From positions 1-34,645 of the forward strand of contig JAFGCD010000052.1 in NCBI GenBank assembly GCA_016932835.1: a stretch of 34,645 nt of DNA, read 5' to 3'. The notes under the pieces are model-generated. The model worked only from the letters and a program-made list of their open reading frames with translations, was not told the origin of the DNA and searched no databases. The DNA comes from Sedimentisphaerales bacterium (GTDB lineage Bacteria; Planctomycetota; Phycisphaerae; Sedimentisphaerales; Anaerobacaceae). Below are positions 25,595 through 34,645 of this stretch, in pieces (position 1 is the stretch's first letter; each line of letters opens with the position of its first letter). Made by a program: the position numbers and the translations under genes.

Positions 25595-28500
25595 ATGAGA
25601 ATGAGGATGCTAATCTGTCGGACGCTTGCTGCCGTACTGTTTTTCTGTATTTTGATGCCGATAAGCTGCTCCAAACCTTCGCAAGCAGGCCCTGATACGC
25701 CCGACAGTTTGCCGCATCCGCCCCTGTCACCCGTTTATGAAAAGGCTGTTCTCGCTTCACCAAGGCGTATTCCCGTTGCATACGACGTCGATGTGGTCGT
25801 CGTTGGCGGCACGTCGGGTGCAGTCGCCGCGGCCGCAACCGCTGCGCAGGCCGGAGCGAAGGTATTCCTCGCCGCACAAAGGCCCTATCTCGGCGCCGAC
25901 CTCTGCGGAACGTATCGCTTGTGGCTTGGTCCCGACGAGATACCCCAATCAGCGCTTGCAAGAGCGGTATTCGCCGAACCGGAAGATGCCCGCCGATTAC
26001 GAAATGCCGTCAACTTCACGTACAACGCCGATTTGCCCTCTGCCCCGATTCACAAGGATACCACTCCGCCGTCGGTCCTGAGCGACGGGAAATGGAGCAG
26101 CGCGAGCAGCCAGAGCGTCCAGTACGGCGGCGACGTTACAGTAATCGCCGATACGGGCCGGGTCCGGCAGCTTGAGAAAGTGCACGTGATGGCTTATCAG
26201 CGTCGTAATCCCGGCGCAATAGATGACTTTGAAGTTGAAAGCGTTACTGTTTCGACCAGCGATGACGCCCGGAGTTGGAAGAGCCTCACTATTATAAATA
26301 ATGATAGGGCCGGCGAATCTCTGAATCAGCCCTGGGGACCGATAGAGCTTTCCGCTCCGGTCGGCCGAAGGGCTCGATACATCAGGTTCGTCGTCAAAAA
26401 GAGCGCTGCCGCCAGTCGAATCCTGCTTGGCGAAATCATTATCGAGGGCCAGCACTCGTCCGGTCGGACTGTGCGTTATTCGCGCACACCGCCGACACCG
26501 ATGCACGTTAAGCGAACTCTCGACCGGGCGCTGCTCGATGCCGGCGCCGAGTTTCTCTATGGCTGCTACGCGACGGACCTGCTCACCGATGCCCGGGGCG
26601 CTGCTGCCGGAATAGTGATGGTCAATCGCTCGGGCTGTCAGGCAGTCAAGGCAAAAGTGGTCATCGACGCCACCCCGCGGGCGGCCCTGGCAAGGATCGC
26701 CGGCGCAGGTTTCGAGCCTTATCCTTCCGGTCCTCGAAGCTTCAGATATGTCGCCGTCGGCGGCGAAGTACAGAAAGGCCCGGGCCTGGATTCTCGTCTC
26801 ATATCGCCTCCACTTTCGGTCGCAGGAGCATCCGGTCGCCAGGCCGTCGAGTACACGGTTGAAATACCCATGAAAGATGCCTCCTATGCATCATTCGCGT
26901 TTGCCGAGCAGATCGTACGTGACAAGACCTGGAACAACGGGCAGCTTGACGCATCCGAAACGCCGTTTGAAGTGCCGCCCGACCCGGTCAGGGCAAAGGC
27001 GGTTTTCGATGGTCCCTGGCCCGGCGCCGGCAAAGTCGATTTGAACGTCTTTAGACCTGCAAATATAGATCGCTTCTATGTGCTGGGAGGCTGCGCTGCC
27101 GTTACCCGCAGCGCCGCCGACAAACTGCTTCGTCCCCTCGAATACATGGACATCGGCGCTCGAATCGGCGTCGCTGCTGCTCGGCAGGCCTCACAGACTA
27201 ACGCGCCGGAAGGGGCCGGATTGCCGAGCCGCTCGGCGAACCTCATCGTTTCCGGCGATGTTCGTGAGAATCTCGACGGGTTACGCAACAGGCAGGCGAA
27301 GTTGGGTTTCGTTGGCGCTGCCGCCACGGCTCTGCCGGTGCTTGGCGAGTACGATGTAGTTGTCGTCGGAGGCGGTACCGGCGGCGCGCCGGCTGGAATC
27401 TCAGCAGCACGACAGGGGGCGCAGACGCTCGTCGTCGAGTATCTGCACGGCCTCGGCGGCGTCGGAACCATGGGTCTTATCAGTAAGTACTACTACGGCT
27501 ATATAAAAGGCTTCACTGCCGAGGTTGACCAGGGAGTCGCCGAAATTTCCTCACATGGCAAGAATACCAACCCAGCATGGAATCCCGAGTTTAAAAAGGA
27601 GTGGTACCGCCGGCAATTACGCAAGGCCGGCGCGGATATCTGGTTCGGAGCAATCGGATGCGGGGCATTCGTTCAGGATGGACAGGTCAAGGGAGCCGTT
27701 GTCGCTACGCCCCACGGATGCGGCGTTATACTCGCGAAAGTCGTTATCGACGCCACAGGCAACGCAGACATAGCAATAACAGCAGGCGCAGATTATAGAT
27801 ATACCGGCGGCGACAGCGTCGCAATCCAGGGCGCCGGCCTGCCGCCACGCAGGCTGGGAACAGGCTACACGAACACCGACTGGACATTCATCGACGATTC
27901 CGACATTCTCGATGTCTGGCGGGCGTTCGTTGTCGCCAAGGACAAGTACAAGGACGCTTACGACCTCGGCCAACTGCTCGACACGCGCGAACGCAGGCGA
28001 ATCGTCGGTGATTTCACTATCTCCCCGATGGATATCTCCCTGGCCAGGACATACCCCGACACAATCGTAATGGCTCGCAGCAATTTCGACACACACGGCT
28101 TCACGATCCACCCACTTTTTCTGATAAGGCCCCCGGATAGAAAGGAAATGCTCGTCGGCGTTCCTTATCGGAGCCTGCTTCCGAAAGGCTTGGAAGGCAT
28201 CCTCGTGACCGGTCTTGGCGTCAGCGCCCACCGCGACGCAATGCCCGTAATACGAATGCAGGCGGATATCCAGAATCAGGGCTACGCCGCCGGTCTCATA
28301 GCGGCTACTACAGCGCAGACCGGCCTAACCCTCCGCGATATCGATATTAAAGCGATTCAAAAGCAGCTCGTCGATAAGGGTAATCTGCCTGATAAGGTCC
28401 TTACCGACGGCGACTCGTTCCCCATCTCACTTGAGAAGGTCTATGGCGCCGTCAAAAACGTTCTCGACGACTTCAAAGACCTCGACGTGATCCTTGCCCA

Positions 28501-29140
28501 GCCGAAGGACTCGATGTCCCTGGTCAAAAGGGCTTATAGCGATGCCGAAGACCCGAACGCGCGACTCACCTACGCCCACATCCTCGCAATGCTCGGCGAT
28601 CCTGTCGGGACGGACACATTGCTCGACGCAGTCGCTTCGGCAAAATGGGATAAGGGCTGGAACTTCACCGGGATGGGCCAGTTCGGCATGAGCCTCAGCC
28701 CGCTCGACAGCCTGGTGATAGCCCTGGGTCGAACGCGGGACAAACGCGCACTGCAACCCCTAATCGAAAAAGCTGCGCAGCTTGATATCGACAGTGAATT
28801 CTCCCATTGCCGGGCGGTCGCCGTGGCATTTGAGACTATCGCCGACCCTGCCGCGGCAAAACCCCTCGCCGAACTGCTCAGAAAACCCGGAATAATGGGG
28901 CATGCCTTCACGGATATTGAGGACGCCGCCGGCAGGACGCCCGCCAATGCCGAGGATACTTCAACCAGGAACAACTCGCTCAGAGAGCTTTTCCTCGCCA
29001 GGGCTCTCTATCGCTGCGGTGACCTCGACGGTCTTGGCGAGAAGATACTGAGAGAATATTCGCACGACCTGCGGGCGCACTACGCTCGCCATGCGTCCGC
29101 GATACTCGAAGAGAAGGTCGCCAGCCGTGCAGAACCGTAA
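25595..29140 (+). CDS. Exported tandem FAD-dependent oxidoreductase with discoidin-like insert
   Basis: The 1181-residue product has a signal peptide with a likely lipoprotein cysteine (Cys25, PISC). Unit 1 begins with the dinucleotide-binding VDVVVVGGTSGAVAAA (about 64-80) and the FAD_oxidored signature region. At about 165-285 it is interrupted by a discoidin/F5-8C-like domain (VTVSTSDDARSWKSL, ARYIRFVVKK, LGEIIIEG). Unit 1 closes near 560 (DIGARIGVAAA). Unit 2 starts with YDVVVVGGGTGGAPAG (about 585-600) and ends with GYAAGLIAA near 900. The remainder (about 985-1175) is HEAT-like helical repeat. AAAGG six bases ahead favours ATG 25595. An oxidase or dehydrogenase acting on a sugar or polymer is plausible; substrate unknown. 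Confidence 0.78.
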   Translation: MRMRMLICRTLAAVLFFCILMPISCSKPSQAGPDTPDSLPHPPLSPVYEKAVLASPRRIPVAYDVDVVVVGGTSGAVAAAATAAQAGAKVFLAAQRPYLGADLCGTYRLWLGPDEIPQSALARAVFAEPEDARRLRNAVNFTYNADLPSAPIHKDTTPPSVLSDGKWSSASSQSVQYGGDVTVIADTGRVRQLEKVHVMAYQRRNPGAIDDFEVESVTVSTSDDARSWKSLTIINNDRAGESLNQPWGPIELSAPVGRRARYIRFVVKKSAAASRILLGEIIIEGQHSSGRTVRYSRTPPTPMHVKRTLDRALLDAGAEFLYGCYATDLLTDARGAAAGIVMVNRSGCQAVKAKVVIDATPRAALARIAGAGFEPYPSGPRSFRYVAVGGEVQKGPGLDSRLISPPLSVAGASGRQAVEYTVEIPMKDASYASFAFAEQIVRDKTWNNGQLDASETPFEVPPDPVRAKAVFDGPWPGAGKVDLNVFRPANIDRFYVLGGCAAVTRSAADKLLRPLEYMDIGARIGVAAARQASQTNAPEGAGLPSRSANLIVSGDVRENLDGLRNRQAKLGFVGAAATALPVLGEYDVVVVGGGTGGAPAGISAARQGAQTLVVEYLHGLGGVGTMGLISKYYYGYIKGFTAEVDQGVAEISSHGKNTNPAWNPEFKKEWYRRQLRKAGADIWFGAIGCGAFVQDGQVKGAVVATPHGCGVILAKVVIDATGNADIAITAGADYRYTGGDSVAIQGAGLPPRRLGTGYTNTDWTFIDDSDILDVWRAFVVAKDKYKDAYDLGQLLDTRERRRIVGDFTISPMDISLARTYPDTIVMARSNFDTHGFTIHPLFLIRPPDRKEMLVGVPYRSLLPKGLEGILVTGLGVSAHRDAMPVIRMQADIQNQGYAAGLIAATTAQTGLTLRDIDIKAIQKQLVDKGNLPDKVLTDGDSFPISLEKVYGAVKNVLDDFKDLDVILAQPKDSMSLVKRAYSDAEDPNARLTYAHILAMLGDPVGTDTLLDAVASAKWDKGWNFTGMGQFGMSLSPLDSLVIALGRTRDKRALQPLIEKAAQLDIDSEFSHCRAVAVAFETIADPAAAKPLAELLRKPGIMGHAFTDIEDAAGRTPANAEDTSTRNNSLRELFLARALYRCGDLDGLGEKILREYSHDLRAHYARHASAILEEKVASRAEP

Positions 29141-29169
29141 AGCCAAATTTTATCAGTACTAATGTGAGA

Positions 29170-29937
29170 ATGAATATGACCGATCAAAAGATTGTCCTGG
29201 CCCTTGGCGCCCACCCCGACGATGCGGAGTTTATGTGCGCCGGGACGCTGGCCCTGCTCAGGCAGCGGGGATGGAAAGTCCATATCGCCACCATGACGCC
29301 CGGCGACTGCGGAACGGTGGAATACACGCGCGAAGAAATCAGCAGAATCCGCAAGGCCGAGGCCGCAAAAGCCGCCGGCTTATTGGACGGCTGTTACCAC
29401 TGTCTCGAATGCGACGACGGCCTCATAATGTACGACAGACCCACACTGCTCAAGGCCGTCGAACTGGTGCGCAAAGTCCGCCCGACAATTGTCATTGCCC
29501 TGAGCCCGGTCGATTACATGGTTGACCATGAAACGGTCTCAAGGCTCGCTCAGACGGCCTGCTTCTGCTGCGGTGTCGTCAATATCGAAACGCCCGGCGT
29601 CGAGCCCTTCGAGCCGATCCCGTATTTATACTATGCCGACCCCGTCGAAGGAAAAGACAACCTCGGCTGCCGAGTAAAAGCCACAACAATGGTCGATATA
29701 ACAGGCGTGATCCGGACCAAGGAGCAGATGCTCTGCTGCCACGAAAGCCAGCGAAACTGGCTACTCAAGCACCACGGCATGGACAACTATGTCAATATGA
29801 TGAGGGCGTTTGCAGAAAAAAGAGGCGCCGAAATAGGCGTCGCCTGTGCCGAAGGTTTCAGGCAGCACCTCGGTCACGCATATCCGCAGGACAACATCAT
29901 TGAAGCCGAACTCGGCGATTTGGTTCATGCCGACTAA
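29170..29937 (+). CDS. PIG-L family N-deacetylase
   Basis: PIG-L/LmbE enzymes are zinc-dependent deacetylases of N-acetylglucosaminyl groups. The signature AHPDDAE (residues 14-20) supplies zinc ligands His15 and Asp18, and [11 protein letters not shown] provides the third ligand histidine. The protein is 256 residues, a usual size. It is cysteine-rich ([14 protein letters not shown]), which is unusual. ATG 29170 is favoured over GTG 29164; the ribosome binding site is poor. The gene is 29 bases from the upstream oxidoreductase and 11 bases from the NagB-like gene. The paired context suggests that it de-N-acetylates an amino sugar that the next enzyme then uses. Confidence 0.88.
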   Translation: MNMTDQKIVLALGAHPDDAEFMCAGTLALLRQRGWKVHIATMTPGDCGTVEYTREEISRIRKAEAAKAAGLLDGCYHCLECDDGLIMYDRPTLLKAVELVRKVRPTIVIALSPVDYMVDHETVSRLAQTACFCCGVVNIETPGVEPFEPIPYLYYADPVEGKDNLGCRVKATTMVDITGVIRTKEQMLCCHESQRNWLLKHHGMDNYVNMMRAFAEKRGAEIGVACAEGFRQHLGHAYPQDNIIEAELGDLVHAD

Positions 29938-29948
29938 GGAGAACGCAA

Positions 29949-30878
29949 ATGCCACGAAAAATCAGCATGCTCGCCCCCGAATGGTGGGACTACACCACAC
30001 TCGACGACGATATTCTCGATGATGCCGCACGACTGTCTGCTGAAGATATGGCCGGTCTGAGCAGGGACGGTTTCAAGGTGGTATTCTACGATACTCTCGA
30101 AGACTTTTATCTCGCCGAAGCCCTGGAATACATAGCCGCCTGGCGGCAGGCCACGCCCGACAATCCTGTCGGTATCTGCGGGCCAATAGGACCCACAGAG
30201 CAGCTTCCCCTCGTTGCACGCCTCGTCAACGAGTTGAATCTCGACCTGTCCAGCGTCCATTTCTGGGGAATGGACGAATGGTATGCCGACGGCAGAGAAG
30301 TCCCGCCGACACATCCGTTGTCATTCGCCAAGGCTGATATGCAGCTTTGCTTCGACCGAATCGAACAAAAACTCAGAATGCCTCCATCCAACATCCATTT
30401 CCCCAAAGCCGACACAGCAGAGTATATCGACAGTTGGCAGGGTGTTCGCTGCGCCGTCATGCAGGGCGGCCAGGGCGATATCAAGCACTGGGCGTTCAAT
30501 GACCCCGTAAAGCGGCAGGGCAAATACAAGGACCGGCCCCCGACCCCCGGCGAGTACCGCCTGCTCGATACCCGCGTCGTTGATCTGCATCCCGTCACCA
30601 TAATGCAGAACGCCAGGACCAGCGGCGGCGGCGTCGTTACAGGCGTGCCGACCCGGGCCGTCACCGTCGGCCCCATCCAGACCTGGAAGGCCGAGAAAGT
30701 CTCCATCTGGCAGGCTGGGACCCACGATAATCCCTTCGGGATGAGACTGACCAGTCTGATGATAGGCAAAAAGATAGCCGACAGTTGTGTTCCCATGTCA
30801 CTCCTGGCCGAGCACCCCAACGTGCAGTTCAATTTCTACAGGCCCGCAATAGGAAAATGCGACGTGGAAATGCACTGA
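29949..30878 (+). CDS. Divergent NagB/SugE-fold glucosamine-6-phosphate deaminase-like protein
   Basis: The fold is that of Nag[11 protein letters not shown] (Asp109, equal to catalytic Asp72 of E. coli NagB), the block [14 protein letters not shown] (173-186) aligned with GGVGNDGHIAFNEP, and TRAVTVG near 230. Several active-site positions differ: the Asp141 equivalent is Ile178, Glu148 becomes Asp185, while the ring-opening His143 is kept as His180. The protein is 309 residues, about 40 longer than NagB at the N-terminus. AAGGAGA precedes the ATG. The reaction could be sugar-phosphate isomerisation, deamination of a non-standard amino sugar, or lactone hydrolysis. Confidence 0.72.
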   Translation: MPRKISMLAPEWWDYTTLDDDILDDAARLSAEDMAGLSRDGFKVVFYDTLEDFYLAEALEYIAAWRQATPDNPVGICGPIGPTEQLPLVARLVNELNLDLSSVHFWGMDEWYADGREVPPTHPLSFAKADMQLCFDRIEQKLRMPPSNIHFPKADTAEYIDSWQGVRCAVMQGGQGDIKHWAFNDPVKRQGKYKDRPPTPGEYRLLDTRVVDLHPVTIMQNARTSGGGVVTGVPTRAVTVGPIQTWKAEKVSIWQAGTHDNPFGMRLTSLMIGKKIADSCVPMSLLAEHPNVQFNFYRPAIGKCDVEMH

Positions 30879-30915
30879 CGCAACAAGCGTAACAAGGTTC
30901 TATGAGAGTACGGAT

Positions 30916-32121
30916 ATGGCTGTTGACGTAATGATTCTGAATACCGCTGTCGCGGATTTGAGAAGGCCGGAATTTGAGTTCGCCGATCAACTCGTCGGAA
31001 AAGGCGGTCTGGCAAAATGCAAGACGGATGATATGCCCGGCTATTCACAGAAGCAGATACATGAGTGGATTCGGCAGGGCTCGGCGACTGCCGGCGGCCC
31101 GGGAAACACCGCGCCTCTGATTGCGAAGACCGGTCTGAACGTCGCGGTCGGAGTCAACCTCGGAGCAGGAGATTACGACGGACTCGACGCACAGGGAAGG
31201 TTTTTCTACGATTCGATGACCGCCAACAATATAGATGTCTCCGCCGTCAATATCCACCCCTCTCTGCCCACCGGCACAACGTTCATACACAGCACAACAG
31301 GCGACGACCGGGGCGGAATCGCGTATTTTCCCAATGCCAACAACGATTTCGATTTCGAAGTATTCAAGAAGGCGGTACGAAGACTTGGGCCGAAGATTGT
31401 CTATTACATGTATTCCGGCCTTTCCGACAGGGGTGATGCCAACGGCGGAAAAGACCTTGCCGACTTCATGAAGTGGTGTCGCGAACGCCGGATCGTCACT
31501 ATCGCCGACAGCCACACCCTCACCGGAAACCCGCACGAACTGATAAAAACAGGACAGCCGGTCGATGAATACCGTCTTCTCGAACCCCTCCTACCCGAAC
31601 TCGATGTATTTTTCACCTCTTGTGATGAGGCAAAACTCATCGAAAACACCATCGCGGGTCCTCGTAAATGGGACGATTACGACGAGCATGATAACAATAT
31701 TCATTTTCTCCGATTTCTCGCAGGCAGGTTTATGCCGGACGACCGCAGGACAAAGCTCTTCGGCGTCACCGTCAGCAGCGGGGCTTACGAAGTGCACACG
31801 ATCCCCGAGGCCGACTGTTCGGCGCCTGCCGGAATAGAATCGCGCTTTATGGCGGGCGAGGTGGTCGATCTCGTCGGGGCAGGTGATTCCTTCAGGGCAG
31901 GACTGATTACGTATATTGCCGCCCATCTCGAAGATTTCAAGACCGGCTCAATGGACTTCCGCCACGCCGTCCAGATGGGCAACCTCTTCGCCTCCCTCTA
32001 TATAAAGGCGCCGCTCGACGACAGGTACGGCAATATCAAAAACTATCGAAAAATGCTGGAAATAGTCCGCAGTGACGCGACCTATTCCAGCTTCGACGAA
32101 CTGCGGGAAGCCTTGAGTTGA
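30916..32121 (+). CDS. PfkB-family carbohydrate kinase
   Basis: A ribokinase-fold ATP-dependent sugar kinase of 401 residues. It has the N-terminal GGPGNTAPLIAKTG motif (about 57-70), a substrate-lid segment with TGTTFIHSTTGDDRG, and the C-terminal PfkB signature DLVGAGDSFRAGL with catalytic Asp324. The first 45 residues and the region about 210-265 are extra relative to ribokinase. Substrate is not deducible; in this operon a phosphorylated ketose, aminosugar acid or lactone product is likely. It lies 37 bases after the NagB-like gene. Confidence 0.88.
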   Translation: MAVDVMILNTAVADLRRPEFEFADQLVGKGGLAKCKTDDMPGYSQKQIHEWIRQGSATAGGPGNTAPLIAKTGLNVAVGVNLGAGDYDGLDAQGRFFYDSMTANNIDVSAVNIHPSLPTGTTFIHSTTGDDRGGIAYFPNANNDFDFEVFKKAVRRLGPKIVYYMYSGLSDRGDANGGKDLADFMKWCRERRIVTIADSHTLTGNPHELIKTGQPVDEYRLLEPLLPELDVFFTSCDEAKLIENTIAGPRKWDDYDEHDNNIHFLRFLAGRFMPDDRRTKLFGVTVSSGAYEVHTIPEADCSAPAGIESRFMAGEVVDLVGAGDSFRAGLITYIAAHLEDFKTGSMDFRHAVQMGNLFASLYIKAPLDDRYGNIKNYRKMLEIVRSDATYSSFDELREALS

Positions 32122-32152
32122 TACTTCTGCAAGATAAGAAAGGGAACGCTTT

Positions 32153-33229
32153 ATGGCTGCGAAAAACCGAAAAGACGCCTGGAAAAACAAAGTCACCAAC
32201 CACGAGCAGATCGGGGGAATAGAAACCTCTGTTCTGGATAACGGCCCGGCTAAAGGAACCAGGATTGCCTGGGTTAATACCGGCTCCGGCCTGCGCTACA
32301 AGGTGGCCCTCGACAGGGGCGCTGATATAGTCGATGCCTTTTACAATCAACACAGCCTTGCCTGGCTCAGCCACGGCGGTTTGACCGCCCCGCGGCCCGA
32401 TGCAAATGCCGGCATCGAATGGCTGTGGTCGTTCCCCGGAGGCCTGCTGATAACCTGCGGGCTTGCGCACGTCGGCGGACCCGAAGCGGACGAATTCGGC
32501 GAAAGGGGACTCCACGGAAGAATCAGCAATCTCCCCGCTCGTCTCGAATCCGTCATCCAGCCCGACCTCGCCGCAGGCAGGCTCGATATGAGCATAACCG
32601 CCGTCGTCAAGCAGTCGCGAGTCTTCGGTCCCAATCTCGAACTCAGACGAACCATATCCGGCGTCGTAGGCGAGCCGACCGTTCGTATTCGAGATATCGT
32701 AACCAATCTGGGCAACACGGCCGCGCCGCACATGATTCTATACCACTGCAATTTCGGCTGGCCTCTCGTCGATGAAGGCGCCGACATAGTATATAACGGC
32801 AAGTGCACTTCCCGCGGCCTCGACATGGACAACGCCGTATTCAATTCCAAACGCAATTTCAAGAAATGCTCCGGGCCCATCGACAGTCATCGTGCCGGCG
32901 GCGAAGGCTGCGGGTATATCGATGTCAAGCCGGACAAAAAGAGTTTCTGCACCGTCGGCATCAGTAATCGAAGGCTCGGCCTTGGCCTGGCGATGAAGTA
33001 TTCGAAGAAGCAGTTGCCGTGTCTTGCAAACTGGCAGCACTTCGGACCGGGAGAATATGTCACCGCCCTGGAACCGGGAACAAACCCGCCGATCGGACAG
33101 GCCGCTGCGAGGAAGCAGAGAAAGCTCATCCACATCGCTCCCGGAAAGAGCAAGACGTACGATATCGAGATGACCATTCTCACGGGCAGAACCCAAATCA
33201 GCCGGTTTATGAAGACGGCAGGCGCATAA
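32153..33229 (+). CDS. DUF4432 protein, aldose 1-epimerase-like fold
   Basis: The 358-residue product matches the DUF4432 family, which has the galactose-mutarotase-like beta-sandwich. Landmarks are a DRGADI motif (about 44-49), SFPGGLLITCGLAHVGGP and the GLHGRISNLPAR segment that bears a family His. AAAGGGAA precedes ATG 32153. The gene is followed by the dehydrogenase with a two-base gap. It might convert anomers or epimers of the operon's sugar; no reaction is established from sequence. Confidence 0.85.
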   Translation: MAAKNRKDAWKNKVTNHEQIGGIETSVLDNGPAKGTRIAWVNTGSGLRYKVALDRGADIVDAFYNQHSLAWLSHGGLTAPRPDANAGIEWLWSFPGGLLITCGLAHVGGPEADEFGERGLHGRISNLPARLESVIQPDLAAGRLDMSITAVVKQSRVFGPNLELRRTISGVVGEPTVRIRDIVTNLGNTAAPHMILYHCNFGWPLVDEGADIVYNGKCTSRGLDMDNAVFNSKRNFKKCSGPIDSHRAGGEGCGYIDVKPDKKSFCTVGISNRRLGLGLAMKYSKKQLPCLANWQHFGPGEYVTALEPGTNPPIGQAAARKQRKLIHIAPGKSKTYDIEMTILTGRTQISRFMKTAGA

Positions 33230-33231
33230 TC

Positions 33232-34509
33232 ATGACCGACCACGTATTCACCGGCTTCGGGTTCGGACCTATACAGGCCGGCCTCTTCGCAAAAGAGGCC
33301 TTTCAAAGCGGCAACTTCTCACGGATAGTCGTTGCGGAAATCGATCGTGCCCTTGTAAAAGCCGTCCGCGACAACAACGCAAGTTATTCCGTCAATATCG
33401 CCGGGCCCGACGGAATCGAGGCTCAGCGGATTGAAAACGTCGAGTTGCTCGACCCTGCCGACCTCAGCGGCAGGAAAACGCTGCTTGAAGTCCTCGCACG
33501 CTCGACTGAAATTGTTACTTCGCTGCCCTCCGTTGACTTTTATGACGCAGGAGGCGATAGCAGTGTAGCGGCGCTTATAGCCGGGCCGCTCAGCGATATG
33601 GATGCCCCCGGCACCCTCGTCTATGCCGCCGAGAACAATAACCGCGCCGCCCAGTTGCTCAATAGCGCAATCCAACGAGCCGGAGCTAATATCGACAGGG
33701 CAAACGTCCAATTCCTCAATACGGTTATCGGAAAGATGAGCAGAGTAGTCACCGATCCGGAGGAGATCGCCGAATTGAATCTCGAAGCTATTGCTCCCGG
33801 CATTGAAAGGGCGTTCCTCGTCGAACAGTTCAACAAGATACTCGTCACCAGAACCCGCATCCAGGGTATCAGGCCCGGTATTGAAGTCTTCATCGAAAAG
33901 GACGATCTGCTGCCCTTCGAAGAGGCCAAGCTCTTCGGCCACAACGCCGTCCACTCGCTGCTCGGCTTCCTCGGCATGCTCAAAGGCTATACCGCAATGA
34001 CCCGCATCAAGGAAGACAGGGCAATAATGAAGATTGCTCGAGATTCCTTCATCGACGAATGCGGCGCGGCCCTTATCGCCAAATACGGCAACCTCGGAGA
34101 CAGCCTGTTCACCGGACCCGGCTTCGCAGAATACGCCGGTGACCTGCTCGAACGAATGACAAATCCGTTCCTCGCCGATACATGCCGGCGAGCGGCACGC
34201 GATGTCGTCCGCAAGCTCGGCCCCGAAGACCGCATATTCGGAACGATGCGGCTCGCAATCGAGCAGGGAATCGAGCCGAAGAATATGGCCGTTGCCGCCC
34301 TGGCGGGAATTACCCTGCTGATCAGGCAAGCCGAACAATACTCCCTGCCCACAGACCTGCACTTCGAAAACGCACCGGACTTAAAGTCGGAGCATATGCG
34401 GAAAATCCTAACCTGGCTTTGGAAGAAGGGGGTGTCCGGCTGTGGCGAGCGGATTTTGGCGACTGTTTGTGCTGCGAAAGGTTCGTTGATCTCACTTCTG
34501 GCACCCTGA
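33232..34509 (+). CDS. Mannitol-1-phosphate dehydrogenase-like polyol dehydrogenase
   Basis: This is a long-chain polyol dehydrogenase of 425 residues (MtlD is about 380). The N-terminal nucleotide-binding motif is GFGFGPIQAGL (about 8-18). The family catalytic motif KxxxxNxxH is exact: Lys233, Asn238 and His241 in KLFGHNAVH. The C-terminal domain is all-helical (GDLLERMTNPFLADT). It would interconvert a sugar alcohol (phosphate) and a ketose (phosphate) with NAD(P)H. ATG 33232 lies two bases after the preceding stop; the earlier in-frame start at 33019 would overlap the upstream gene by over 200 bases and is rejected. It closes the operon; no terminator is clear within the last 136 bases. 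Confidence 0.82.
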   Translation: MTDHVFTGFGFGPIQAGLFAKEAFQSGNFSRIVVAEIDRALVKAVRDNNASYSVNIAGPDGIEAQRIENVELLDPADLSGRKTLLEVLARSTEIVTSLPSVDFYDAGGDSSVAALIAGPLSDMDAPGTLVYAAENNNRAAQLLNSAIQRAGANIDRANVQFLNTVIGKMSRVVTDPEEIAELNLEAIAPGIERAFLVEQFNKILVTRTRIQGIRPGIEVFIEKDDLLPFEEAKLFGHNAVHSLLGFLGMLKGYTAMTRIKEDRAIMKIARDSFIDECGAALIAKYGNLGDSLFTGPGFAEYAGDLLERMTNPFLADTCRRAARDVVRKLGPEDRIFGTMRLAIEQGIEPKNMAVAALAGITLLIRQAEQYSLPTDLHFENAPDLKSEHMRKILTWLWKKGVSGCGERILATVCAAKGSLISLLAP

Positions 34510-34645
34510 CAGGTAATTTAACCGTGTCTGTGAAAATAAACTGGCGCGCTGTTTTTGGTTAAGCGGATTCAACTCATAAGTGCAACTGAGTCGCGAAAAT
34601 TGTGGTGAGTTGTTATACTTTCTCACTCCAATTTGGTTGCCTCAG
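34510..34645. other. Non-coding tail of window
   Basis: No gene is visible. A -10-like TATACT occurs at 34614-34619 without a matching -35, perhaps the promoter of a gene beyond the edge. Confidence 0.3.

Noticed and set aside
25757..28974. Several antisense ORFs of 60-204 residues opposite the FAD-oxidoreductase
   Set aside because: Typical shadow frames of a GC-rich gene; no motifs, and the sense frame has clear domains.
33019..33231. Extended N-terminus of the polyol dehydrogenase
   Set aside because: It overlaps the DUF4432 gene by over 200 bases and precedes the nucleotide-binding motif; ATG 33232 gives the family-like start.
34600..34619. TTGTGG plus TATACT as a promoter at the window edge
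   Set aside because: The spacer is only 8 bases; no valid -35 is found, so only a -10-like match remains.
1..34645. CRISPR arrays, tRNA/rRNA genes, insertion sequences, integrase or attachment sites
   Set aside because: No regularly spaced repeats, cloverleaf-like segments, transposase motifs or flanking direct repeats were seen by reading.

Overview
The window reads as chromosomal DNA of a Gram-negative-type bacterium. I infer a planctomycete, probably Phycisphaerae/Sedimentisphaerales-like. The reasons are a hybrid type II secretion / type IV pilus locus carrying LamG and discoidin-like folds, a PL11 rhamnogalacturonan lyase-like exoprotein, a sugar operon with DUF4432 and multidomain FAD-dependent oxidoreductase, and an LpxL/HtrB-type acyltransferase implying an outer membrane. 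This is inference from gene content; no rRNA or other marker is present.

Region 1 (1-7417) is mostly housekeeping. A low-specificity L-threonine aldolase is followed by a 620-base gene-poor stretch ending in a strong terminator. NagA (minus strand) is divergent from argH, and both have recognisable promoters in their shared 131-base gap. argH, thiL (ATGA overlap), a secreted PL11-like lyase and tsaE then run as one probable operon.

Region 2 (7418-24372) is a 17-kb secretion/pilus machine on the plus strand. Its order is GspG-like major pseudopilin, terminator, GspI-like, GspJ-like, GspK/PilX-like protein fused to a LamG domain, GspH/FimT-like, PilM, PilN, PilO, GspC/PilP-like, secretin, then a signalling block (membrane histidine kinase, single-domain response regulator, GAF/HD-GYP c-di-GMP phosphodiesterase, STAS protein), then the GspE/PilB ATPase and GspF/PilC platform. 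The ATPase starts with a tandem MshEN-like motif (a c-di-GMP-binding module), so the signalling block and motor look like parts of one regulated device. No prepilin peptidase lies in the window.

Region 3 (24406-34509): an LpxL/HtrB-like acyltransferase (minus) converges on gspF and diverges from a six-gene operon. That operon encodes a 1181-residue exported protein with two FAD-oxidoreductase units, an inserted discoidin-like domain and a helical-repeat tail; a PIG-L deacetylase; a NagB-like isomerase/deaminase with altered active-site motif; a PfkB kinase; a DUF4432 aldose-epimerase-like protein; and a polyol (mannitol-1-phosphate-type) dehydrogenase. The set suggests uptake-independent processing and catabolism of an acetylated amino sugar or polyol, by a route I cannot name. 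Its promoter region carries a perfect 9-bp inverted repeat whose arms flank the predicted -35/-10.

No rRNA, tRNA, CRISPR array, insertion sequence or integrase was seen.
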